A stretch of DNA of 36,166 nucleotides from an uncultured Coriobacteriaceae bacterium (GTDB taxonomy: Bacteria > Actinomycetota > Coriobacteriia > Coriobacteriales > Atopobiaceae): positions 1 through 36,166 of the forward strand of contig CADBYM010000034.1 in NCBI GenBank assembly GCA_902798915.1. The letters run 5' to 3'. The notes beneath the pieces were generated by a model that ran no database searches, had not been told where the DNA came from, and saw only the letters and a program-made list of their open reading frames with translations. Both the position numbers and the translations under genes were made by a program. This document shows, one piece after another, positions 7,784 to 15,101 of the stretch; position 1 is the stretch's first letter; every line of letters begins with the position of its first letter.

Positions 7784-8399
7784 TTTTCATGATGATGCCC
7801 TGGACGATGTCGCAGGCATGCTCGCAGGCGTTAAGGGCAAGTTCCATACGATCGTACACGCGCGACCACTTCATGATCTCGAGCGTGGCGACGTCACCAT
7901 GGAACAGGTCGGCAAGGGCGATCTTGTACACGGCATCACCCTCATCCTCCGTCACGTCAACGGCAAGCGCCGTCTCCATGACCGCCTTGTCCTTCTTGAA
8001 GGTGGACAGACGATCCATGATGTCGGCGACCTGACCGATGGCCTTGACGGTAATATCGGCCAGCTGGATGGCCTCCGGCCGCATGTCCTCGATCGCAAAG
8101 AGGTCCAGACGACTTGCCGCAGCCTCCATGTAGTCGACGACATCGTCAAGACGCTTGGTGAGCGCACTGATGTCGTCGCGATCAAAGGGCGTGATGAAGG
8201 AGCTGCTGAGCTCCATGAAAATCCTGCGCGCTTGCTCGTCACAGACGTTCTCGTACTCCTTCATGCTGGGCACGAGCGCGCGCGAGGCGGGATACTCATG
8301 GAAGATTCTTTGGTACACCTCCCCCACCTGAACGAGCTTCTCGCCGTACTCCCTGAAGAGGCCGTAGAAGACGTCCTCTTTCCTCTTGACTCTACTCAT
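7776..8399 (-). CDS. DUF47 (PhoU-like) partner of the phosphate transporter
   Basis: The 207-residue, all-helical protein resembles the DUF47/PhoU-like family. Acidic helical motifs such as DVTEDEGDAVYKIALADLF and NACEHACDIVQGIIMK match the family's metal-binding E/DxxxD pattern. DUF47 proteins nearly always accompany PiT transporters and modulate them. AGAGGTGA precedes the ATG. A possible -10 (TACAAT, complement of 8426-8431) lies about 25 nt upstream, but I see no clear -35 or Pho box. Confidence 0.92.
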   Translation of the reverse strand: MSRVKRKEDVFYGLFREYGEKLVQVGEVYQRIFHEYPASRALVPSMKEYENVCDEQARRIFMELSSSFITPFDRDDISALTKRLDDVVDYMEAAASRLDLFAIEDMRPEAIQLADITVKAIGQVADIMDRLSTFKKDKAVMETALAVDVTEDEGDAVYKIALADLFHGDVATLEIMKWSRVYDRMELALNACEHACDIVQGIIMKNA

Positions 8400-8518
8400 A
8401 GGTCACCTCTTTCAAACGTATCTCGATTGTACGTAAAAACCTATCTTCATGTGTGGAGACACTAATCGTCGTATCCGGTCGCTGCTTTACCGAATGTAAC
8501 GAAACACCGATTGACAAA

Positions 8519-9145
8519 TCATTGACTGTGTGGAACTTTGCGAGCGGTACTATACCATCTGGGAGAATCAGAAAAGCGCACGTAGATGATATCGTTTCGC
8601 TCGATTGTCTCACAGGCGACCGAGCGTTCTCCATCCTCGCTCATCGCGACCGCCTCCCGTGCCCCCTCACCATCCAACTCGCCCGAGAAGACGCGTTCCA
8701 CCCGCAGCTCCTTGCCTTCGGGAGTCACGACGAGAGGGTACCGCTCGGCCATCGTCGGACCCGAGGGCTGCTCGGCCGCCGAGACGGGATCCGCCTCGAA
8801 GGCTTCCTCGGCGAGGCCATTCTCGGCGAGGTCGTCTTCGACGATCGCAGCACCTTCCTCCTCCGCCACGCTCGCGGCATCGCTTGCAGCATCGCTCGCA
8901 GCATCCCTCGGCAGGCCAGGGAGGCGCAACAGCATCGCCGCGACCACCACGCAAGCCGCCAGGGGCAGCAAGAAGCGCAGCATGCTAGCATCGGCCCTCG
9001 GGTCCCGCACCTTTGGGGAGGCAATCTCCGCCTCACGGAGGCGTGACAAGACGCGCTCGGTCGCATCGGCGCTCGGGGACATCGAATCGTAGGCCGCCAC
9101 GAGGCGCGGGCGCACCTCGGCGTCCCATCTCTCATGCTCGTCCAT
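8519..9145 (-). CDS. Single-pass membrane protein, probable anti-sigma factor
   Basis: The product (208 aa) has a cytoplasmic N-terminal helical part (1-55), one membrane segment (about 56-75, LRFLLPLAACVVVAAMLL) and an external Ala/Glu-rich region ending in a small beta-rich domain. It lacks a clear zinc-binding HxxxCxxC motif. It starts 2 nt after the stop of the ECF sigma factor, and GGGAGG precedes the ATG. Position and topology, rather than sequence similarity, suggest that it holds the sigma factor at the membrane. Confidence 0.65.
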   Translation of the reverse strand: MDEHERWDAEVRPRLVAAYDSMSPSADATERVLSRLREAEIASPKVRDPRADASMLRFLLPLAACVVVAAMLLRLPGLPRDAASDAASDAASVAEEEGAAIVEDDLAENGLAEEAFEADPVSAAEQPSGPTMAERYPLVVTPEGKELRVERVFSGELDGEGAREAVAMSEDGERSVACETIERNDIIYVRFSDSPRWYSTARKVPHSQ

Positions 9146-9147
9146 GG

Positions 9148-9621
9148 CTAGGAACCTCCCAACGAGTCCTTGAGCAAGGCGCGTGCCTCACGCAGCCGGT
9201 TACGCACGGTAGATGCGGGGATGCCCAGCATGCGCGCCACCTCTGCCGTCTTGTACCCCTCGTAGTAATGCAGATAGATGCAATCCTTGTATTTGGAAGG
9301 GAGTCGCAGAACCGCGTCTATCGTCTCGTCAGGATGGTCGTTCGAACCGACCGATGCCTCTAGACGCTCGCCCATGGCGACCACACGGGTACGGCGGGCG
9401 CTCTTGAGCTCATCCTTGCAGTGATTCGACGCGCAAACGATGAGCCAAGCCTTCTCGTGCTCATGATCCGCGAACTCGCGCGGATGGTCGAGGAGCTTCA
9501 CAAAGACGCTCTGCGCGGCGTCCTCGGCGTCCGACGCAGAGCCCAAGTACGAGTAGCACAACCTGTACACCGTGGCGAAGTGCCGACGGAACACCGCCTC
9601 TATGTCGATGGCGCGCTTCAT
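9148..9621 (-). CDS. ECF-type RNA polymerase sigma factor
   Basis: The 157-residue protein has only sigma regions 2 and 4. Region 2 shows YSYLGSASDAEDAAQSVFVK (about 23-42). Region 4 shows LPSKYKDCIYLHYYEGYKTA followed by the helix-turn-helix MLGIPASTVRNRLREARALL. Length and layout are typical of extracytoplasmic-function sigma factors. No clear ribosome binding site precedes the ATG. The YbjN gene ends 36 nt upstream on the same strand, so the three genes may be one transcript. The regulon is unknown; the divergent VWA lipoprotein is the obvious candidate target. Confidence 0.92.
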   Translation of the reverse strand: MKRAIDIEAVFRRHFATVYRLCYSYLGSASDAEDAAQSVFVKLLDHPREFADHEHEKAWLIVCASNHCKDELKSARRTRVVAMGERLEASVGSNDHPDETIDAVLRLPSKYKDCIYLHYYEGYKTAEVARMLGIPASTVRNRLREARALLKDSLGGS

Positions 9622-9657
9622 AGGGTCAGCGTTTTGGGAGGGTTCCCAGAGTGTGCG

Positions 9658-10086
9658 CTAGTCGGCCCAAATGGCCTTCATGAAGGAGCTGTAGGCCTCG
9701 TCGGTGATGTTAAGCGTGCGATTGAGCAGCTCGTGGCAAGTGTCACCCACCACGTTAGGCGCAAGCACCTGATCCCCACTCGCCACGATGTCGTTGTCCT
9801 TGTCGAGGAAGAACGTGAGCCAGCGGTAGTTGACATTGGCCGCGTTGATGGCGCGCAAGGCCTGATCGGTCTTCCCCTCAGGCACGTGCGCGATGACGCC
9901 CGTACCGAAGTGCATCGTCTCGCCGTCCGGATCGAACCAGAAGAACACGTCCAGGTGGTTCATGTTCTCCATGCTGTAGCCAATGCGCACGGCCGGCTGG
10001 GCCGCGTTCTCCAGTTCGGTGTACTTGATGTCACGTTGGTCGAGCGCCGTCTCGAACGCTATGAGGTTACCGGCTCCTGTTGCCAT
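9658..10086 (-). CDS. YbjN domain-containing protein
   Basis: This soluble protein of 142 residues resembles the YbjN family (sensory-transduction/chaperone-like, function not settled). Recognisable features are the N-terminal FETALDQRDIKYTE, the beta-strand pattern with VFFWFDPDGE, and AINAANVNYRWLTFFLDKDN. AAGGAG precedes the ATG. Its 5' region is shared with the divergent VWA lipoprotein gene. Confidence 0.75.
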   Translation of the reverse strand: MATGAGNLIAFETALDQRDIKYTELENAAQPAVRIGYSMENMNHLDVFFWFDPDGETMHFGTGVIAHVPEGKTDQALRAINAANVNYRWLTFFLDKDNDIVASGDQVLAPNVVGDTCHELLNRTLNITDEAYSSFMKAIWAD

Positions 10087-10341
10087 GGCCGCTCCTTCTC
10101 TCGTGTGCCGTCACCATATCATAGCATGTTGCCAAAGGTCCGGGCATTGGGGAGCCATCCCGCAAGCTGCGGGCATCGCCTCCCAAGACGCGCGGATGTA
10201 GCTGTTAACCGCCCGAAGCACTACCCCTCGTGGGACGTACCCGGAATACCTCCCGATTGCCCGCGACATTTTGTGCCGCTGGCTCGTATCCTAGGTGTTG
10301 TGACCCAATTTGAATGTTGGCATCCTTCGAAGGGAGAAGAC

Positions 10342-12159
10342 ATGAGACGTACGACAAAGATTGCTGCATGCGGCATCGCACTCGCGCTCGTCATCGCGGG
10401 ATGCAACCTCACGCCCCAACCACTGACGAACGAGCCTGCCCCGGCTCCCGAGCCCGTCGCCCAGACGACCGAACCGCGAAGCACGGAGCCGCAGCCAGAG
10501 CAAACCGAAGCCGAGCCAGCGGAGCCTGCACCCGCGCAACCCGCCCCGCAAGCAAAGAACGAGGCCGGCGACGTCGAGAGCTTCATGGTGGAGGACGGCG
10601 ACTTGGGCATGGTCGCCATGGAGGACAGCGCCTATGCCATGGCGCCGATGGCTGCCGAGCCGTTCAACACGGAGGAGTACGACTCCGTGGAGGAGTCCGG
10701 GTTCGTCTCGACCAAGACGAAGCCACTCTCGACCATCTCTGCCGACGTGGACACGGCCAGTTACGCAAACCTGCGGCGACTGCTCAGGGACGGCTGGAAG
10801 GTTGCGCCGGCGGCCGACAAGGGCGCCGCCGACGCCAAGACCAATGACACGGAGGAATACCCCTACTACGACCCCTATTACTACTCTTACGACCAGCCGG
10901 GCACAATTCCCACCGGTGCCGTCCGCATCGAGGAGATGCTCAACTACTTCGACTACGACTATCCCGCCCCCGAGGGAGCCGATCCGTTCCGCATCACCGC
11001 GCGCATGGGCCGCTGCCCGTGGAACGAGCAGACGGAGCTGCTCGTGCTCGGCTATGCCACCGGCGAGGAGGATCGCAGCTTTGCCGAGAAGGGCTCGAAC
11101 CTCGTCTTTCTCATCGACGTGTCGGGTTCGATGGACGAAGCAGACAAGCTCCCGCTGCTGCAGAGCTCCTTCGGCGAACTGGTGAAGGGCCTCGGCGAGA
11201 ATGACCGCGTCTCCATCGTCACCTACTCTGGCGAGGAGGAGGTCGTGCTCGAAGGGGCGAAGGGCTCCGACCAGCAGCAGATCATGCGTGCGATTCGCGG
11301 CCTCAAGGCAGAGGGTTCCACGAACGGCGAGGCGGGCCTGCGCATGGCGTACGAGATTGCCGGGAAGAACTTCATCGAGGGAGGGGTCAACCGCATCGTG
11401 ATGGCCTCTGACGGCGACCTCAACGTGGGCATGACGAGCGAGAGCGACCTGCACGACTACGTTGAGGGTCAGCGCAAGAAGGGCGTGTACCTCTCGGTGC
11501 TGGGCTTTGGCGCGGGCAACTACAAGGACAACAAGATGGAGACTCTCGCCGACCACGGCAACGGCTCGTACCACTACATCGACTGCGAGGCTGAGGCGGA
11601 GCGTGTCTTTGGCGATCGGCTCACCGCGAACCTCGTGCCCTTCGCCAACGACGTGAAGGTGCAGGTGGAGTTCAACCCCGCACAGATCAAGGCATACCGC
11701 CTCATCGGCTACGAGAACCGCGCGATGGCCGACGAGGACTTCCAGAATGACGAGAAGGACGCTGGCGAGGTCGGCCCCGGCAGCCAGTTTACCGTGGCAT
11801 ACGAAGTCGTGCGCATCGACTCCCCCATGGAGTTCTCCACACCCGACCTCAAGTACGAGCAGAAGGGAGAGGCACAGCCGAGCTCGAGCGAGTGGCTCAC
11901 CGCGAAGCTACGCTACCAGCCGTCCGAGGGCGGTGACGTCCGCGAGCAGGAGCTGGTTGTGGCAGAGCAGGACTGGAGCGAGGACCCGGGTGCCGACTGG
12001 CGCTTCGCCGCGGCCGTAAGCGAGTTTGGCATGCTGCTGCGCGACTCCGAGCACAAGGGAACGAGCTCCTACGAGAGCATCCGCAAGCTCGTCGACAAGA
12101 GCGACGAACGGACGCGCAACGAGTTCCTCGAGCTGGTAGGACTCGCCGAGCGCAACTAG
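10342..12159 (+). CDS. VWA-domain lipoprotein of the YfbK type (with DUF3520-like tail)
   Basis: The product (605 aa) is a secreted lipoprotein: the lipobox IAGC places the lipidated cysteine at residue 21. A Pro/Glu/Ala-rich tether follows. An N-terminal von Willebrand-associated region (STISADVDTASYANLRRLL) precedes a VWA domain with the MIDAS motif DVSGS (Asp259, Ser261, Ser263) and a late ASDGD. The C-terminal part (about 440-605) matches the DUF3520-like tail of YfbK proteins, with WRFAAAVSEFGMLLR. GAAGGGAG precedes the ATG at 10342; longer in-frame readings upstream are rejected. It is divergent from the YbjN/ECF sigma/anti-sigma genes. VWA domains bind proteins in a metal-dependent way; the partner is unknown. 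A perfect terminator follows. Confidence 0.92.
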   Translation: MRRTTKIAACGIALALVIAGCNLTPQPLTNEPAPAPEPVAQTTEPRSTEPQPEQTEAEPAEPAPAQPAPQAKNEAGDVESFMVEDGDLGMVAMEDSAYAMAPMAAEPFNTEEYDSVEESGFVSTKTKPLSTISADVDTASYANLRRLLRDGWKVAPAADKGAADAKTNDTEEYPYYDPYYYSYDQPGTIPTGAVRIEEMLNYFDYDYPAPEGADPFRITARMGRCPWNEQTELLVLGYATGEEDRSFAEKGSNLVFLIDVSGSMDEADKLPLLQSSFGELVKGLGENDRVSIVTYSGEEEVVLEGAKGSDQQQIMRAIRGLKAEGSTNGEAGLRMAYEIAGKNFIEGGVNRIVMASDGDLNVGMTSESDLHDYVEGQRKKGVYLSVLGFGAGNYKDNKMETLADHGNGSYHYIDCEAEAERVFGDRLTANLVPFANDVKVQVEFNPAQIKAYRLIGYENRAMADEDFQNDEKDAGEVGPGSQFTVAYEVVRIDSPMEFSTPDLKYEQKGEAQPSSSEWLTAKLRYQPSEGGDVREQELVVAEQDWSEDPGADWRFAAAVSEFGMLLRDSEHKGTSSYESIRKLVDKSDERTRNEFLELVGLAERN

Positions 12160-12219
12160 CGGGACGATAGGGACTCGGCCGGACACGGCGAACGCAACTG
12201 ATGGGCATCGCCCTTCTTG

Positions 12220-12244
12220 ACCCGCGAGGGTTGCCCTCGCGGGT
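12220..12244. terminator. Bidirectional terminator between convergent genes
   Basis: ACCCGCGAGGG (12220-12230) and CCCTCGCGGGT (12234-12244) form a perfect 11-bp stem with a TTG loop. It lies between the stops of the VWA lipoprotein (plus) and the JetD-like gene (minus). The tail TCCTTG is only weakly T-rich. Confidence 0.75.
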
Positions 12245-12254
12245 TCCTTGTGCG

Positions 12255-13553
12255 TCAACGTCTGAGGATAGGCAGCCTGACGCGCTGCGTCGGGCGCATG
12301 CGACGCTCCGCCAACGTGGCGCCGCAGTACAGTTCGGCATCAACCGCCTCCTGAGGAATGCGCAGGTCATCCGCAATCACCCGCAGAAACGTCTCGAGCC
12401 GGGTGCGGTTGAGCTGAGTCGCGAGGTCGATGCCGTTGTGCAGCAGCCGCGTCGACCCACCCGCCACAGGGAGCTCCTCGTCCACCCCGGCATCGAGCAT
12501 GGCCTCGTACGCACCGACGAGCAGCTCAATATCCCATACTTCCTTGAGCTGCTCATAGGCGAGTATCCCCGGCCGGTCGATGTCTCCCCAATACAGGTAG
12601 CGCACGGGACCGCCTCGCGAGAAGAGGCGCTCGGTCTCCTCGAGCACGCCCTCACGAGACACGGCCGAACCCGCCCCATAGATGACGCCGTCAACGTGAC
12701 GCCCAAAGAAGCGGCGGCGCCCCCGCTTAAGCTCCTCCTGAAGCCGCACGTAGGGCACGTGGTTCTCGACGATGAGCATGCTGAGGTTCTTGCGCATACC
12801 GTAGGGCAGGTAGTGTTGCAGCGTCGGAGCGACCTCGATGATGGCAAGCCTCTCCAGCACATCCACAGACTTGAGCAGCGAATGCAGGCGCACCCCCTCG
12901 CGCGGCTCCGCCCGCGGGGACAGCAGCTTCTCGTTGCGAAAGATCTCGTATGACCGCTCCTCAAGCAGCACGGGATCCACATCCGCATCGTGGTTGTCCA
13001 GCCACGACCCCACGGCACGAAGCTCCTTGTACCACGCCTTCGCGAAGGGAAGGTTGTACGCAAGGTATCCGTTCCTTGTGAGCTCGGGGGACAAGTTGCT
13101 GAGGTAGCCCGAGAGGTCGGGACCGCTCGTCGCCTTCGGAGCAGACGTCTCGTGCACCGAGGCTGCCGCAGCGGGCTTCGCCGATGCGGGCTTCGCCGTA
13201 CCTGGACGCACGGACCTCTTGTCCGCAGTCCTCGTCGCAGTGGTGGCGGAAGGCTTTGCGAACGCGCTCGCGGAACCGGGGGGCCGAAGGCCCAGGTCCT
13301 CGGGAATCTTGTCGGCAATGCGGTACTCTCTGTAGATGGGACGCTTCTCGGAACCCTTGGCGAGCAAGGTGGTCGACGCCTCGATTGCCTTCGCGGCAAG
13401 CAACGGCGCGATGAAGCGGTCATACTGGATGTTGCTGCTCGGCGTTCCACAGAGCCTGTCGAGTCTGCGCCAAGTGAGCACACCACCTGCGTGACTTCGA
13501 ACGTAAGCCTCCACATTGTTGAACGAAGATTCGTTGATAGTCCTTTGTGCCAC
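12255..13553 (-). CDS. Orphan JetD-like protein (DUF3322/DUF2220, Toprim)
   Basis: The 432-residue protein has an N-terminal helical/winged-helix-like part, an Ala/Pro/Lys/Thr-rich linker (about 90-150), and a C-terminal half like the Wadjet nuclease subunit JetD. The JetD_N-like SYEIFRNEKLL lies near residue 205-220. The Toprim-like glutamate is in LIVENH (Glu263), and the acidic pair is in YWGDIDRPGI (Asp324, Asp326). In Wadjet, JetD cleaves plasmid DNA together with the JetABC SMC complex (family knowledge). No jetA, jetB or jetC lies in this window. The GTG at 13553 is preferred because AAGAAAGGG precedes it; a longer GTG start at 13595 is possible. It is the last gene of a three-gene minus-strand group. 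Confidence 0.72.
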   Translation of the reverse strand: MAQRTINESSFNNVEAYVRSHAGGVLTWRRLDRLCGTPSSNIQYDRFIAPLLAAKAIEASTTLLAKGSEKRPIYREYRIADKIPEDLGLRPPGSASAFAKPSATTATRTADKRSVRPGTAKPASAKPAAAASVHETSAPKATSGPDLSGYLSNLSPELTRNGYLAYNLPFAKAWYKELRAVGSWLDNHDADVDPVLLEERSYEIFRNEKLLSPRAEPREGVRLHSLLKSVDVLERLAIIEVAPTLQHYLPYGMRKNLSMLIVENHVPYVRLQEELKRGRRRFFGRHVDGVIYGAGSAVSREGVLEETERLFSRGGPVRYLYWGDIDRPGILAYEQLKEVWDIELLVGAYEAMLDAGVDEELPVAGGSTRLLHNGIDLATQLNRTRLETFLRVIADDLRIPQEAVDAELYCGATLAERRMRPTQRVRLPILRR

Positions 13554-13632
13554 TGAATCCCTTTCTTGCCTCTGGCGGCGACGAATCACGGGCACAAGCC
13601 TCTGGTCACCCCACGAACAAGCGTCCGACGCC

Positions 13633-14175
13633 CTATGACGAGAGGTTCTCCAAGACGTCGAAACGATCGATTCTCATAAGGATCTGATCGAGGTCAAGCA
13701 CCGCCCAGAGCAATGCGCGCCGTCGATGTCCCACAAAGACGCTCACGTTGCGAGCGCGCGGAACGATCAGAGAGGCGCTCCACTCCATGGCGCTGATCTC
13801 GTCGTAGCGAATCGTGGCGACCGGGCCTATGAACGGCGTCACGCACAGGTAGTCATCGAAGGTTACCACCTTGTACCGGCGCAGAGCCGACCACGCGACG
13901 CAAGCCGTAACCAGGAAGGCGTCGAAGAACGCCAGGACGACCTTGGGGTCTGCCTCGAACGCCGTCACCATGCAGAGCCATCCCAGGAGAAGCCCTAGCG
14001 CCCCCATGAAGACCATCGAAAAGAGCACCCCCCACGAGAGGGTGCTCGCGATCACGTACGTGTCGTGATGGCTATGGTGACGCTCCGAAATCTCGAGGCT
14101 GCCTACCCGTGCGACAAACACCGAGAGGAGCGGCACAAGCACGGCAATCGCCATGAGAACACCCGTCGCGACCAT
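13633..14175 (-). CDS. Small membrane protein of unknown function
   Basis: This protein of about 180 residues has three predicted membrane helices (near 5-22, 45-70 and 75-95) with a His-rich short loop (SERHHSHHD) between the first two. The C-terminal cytoplasmic part (TFDDYLCVTPFIGPVATIRYDEISAMEW) looks like a bacterial PH-like domain. I do not recognise a named family. The ATG at 14175 begins 8 nt after the upstream phosphatase stop. An alternative start at 14229 would overlap that gene by 47 nt and is less likely. Confidence 0.7.
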   Translation of the reverse strand: MVATGVLMAIAVLVPLLSVFVARVGSLEISERHHSHHDTYVIASTLSWGVLFSMVFMGALGLLLGWLCMVTAFEADPKVVLAFFDAFLVTACVAWSALRRYKVVTFDDYLCVTPFIGPVATIRYDEISAMEWSASLIVPRARNVSVFVGHRRRALLWAVLDLDQILMRIDRFDVLENLSS

Positions 14176-14182
14176 GCCGCAC

Positions 14183-14932
14183 CTACCACTCCACGAGCCT
14201 GCGCCTGACAGCCGCCGCGTCCTCGTCACGGACGCCGCACTCGAGGAGGTAGTTCTCTACGCCTTCGTGCTCATCGTTAAGCAGGTCGTACGTCTGCTCG
14301 ATGACGCTCGCCTTCGAGTCCAGAACAGGACGCCACTTGCGCAGCGACGGATCGTCCCACTGTGCCTTCCATATGTGCGAACGCATGAGATGAGGACGCG
14401 TCTGCACGTAGTCGGCAACGATATCCCATTTGTCCACGCCCGCGAGACTCAGGAGCAACATGGCAAGGACTCCGGTGCGATCCTTGCCGACGGCGCAATG
14501 GAAGAGCACGCATCCCTCGGGAGCATCGGCGATGAAGCGCATGCATGCGCGCACAGCCTCGTAATTCTCGAGCATCGAGCGGTACATGCTTGTCATGGAG
14601 AGCCTTTCGGCTTCAAACGACGCTCTCGCTTGCTCGGCATCTGCCAGATTGAGGCCAAGTAGGGGGATGTTGGTGCAGATGACGTCCGATCCTATCGGGC
14701 GGTCAGGGTCATTCGCGACCTCAGACTGATCGCGTAGGTCAATGATGGCACGAACGCCATAGTCGTACAGGAATCGCTCGTCTCGTGCCGTGAGCATAGA
14801 GAGGCTGTCAGAACGCAAGAACCGATGGAAGAGGGTCTGCCCGCCGTTTACCGTGGGATGGCCACCGAGTTCGCGAACGTTACAGGCACCATCGAGGGGC
14901 AGGCGCACCCAACTTCGTTCGTAAGGATCCAT
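14183..14932 (-). CDS. Tyrosine-protein phosphatase-like protein (Y_phosphatase3 type)
   Basis: The product has 249 residues. Its active-site P-loop is HCAVGKDRTG (catalytic Cys146, Arg152). The N-terminal NVRELGGHPT, FLRSDSL and AIIDLRDQSEV are typical of the MptpB/IphP-like Y_phosphatase3 family. These enzymes dephosphorylate phosphotyrosine and sometimes phosphoinositides; the substrate here is unknown. GAAGGGAA precedes the ATG. It heads the three-gene minus-strand group that continues with the membrane protein and the JetD-like gene. Confidence 0.9.
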   Translation of the reverse strand: MDPYERSWVRLPLDGACNVRELGGHPTVNGGQTLFHRFLRSDSLSMLTARDERFLYDYGVRAIIDLRDQSEVANDPDRPIGSDVICTNIPLLGLNLADAEQARASFEAERLSMTSMYRSMLENYEAVRACMRFIADAPEGCVLFHCAVGKDRTGVLAMLLLSLAGVDKWDIVADYVQTRPHLMRSHIWKAQWDDPSLRKWRPVLDSKASVIEQTYDLLNDEHEGVENYLLECGVRDEDAAAVRRRLVEW

Positions 14933-15032
14933 AGATTCCCTTCAGTCGTGCCGATACCCTCGGCAAATTGTCCATATTTTACTCTACCGCAAAACGTGGG
15001 CCTTGCAAGTGGGGCCACGAGACAGACTGCAC

Positions 15033-15082
15033 AAAAAACGTCAGGAGGCGAACCACGAGTGGCCATCACTCGCGGTCCGCCT
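15033..15082 (-). terminator. Intrinsic terminator of the activase gene
   Basis: The arms 15046-15061 and 15067-15082 pair over 16 positions with two mismatches around the loop GCCAT. On the minus strand they are followed by six T residues (complement of 15033-15038). It lies about 20 nt after the activase stop. Confidence 0.85.
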
Positions 15083-15101
15083 CGATGGGCCCTTCCGTGC
15101 G

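Noticed and set aside
10291..11574. Minus-strand open frame opposite the VWA lipoprotein
   Set aside because: The plus strand has a lipobox, MIDAS motif and ribosome binding site; the antisense frame is a shadow.
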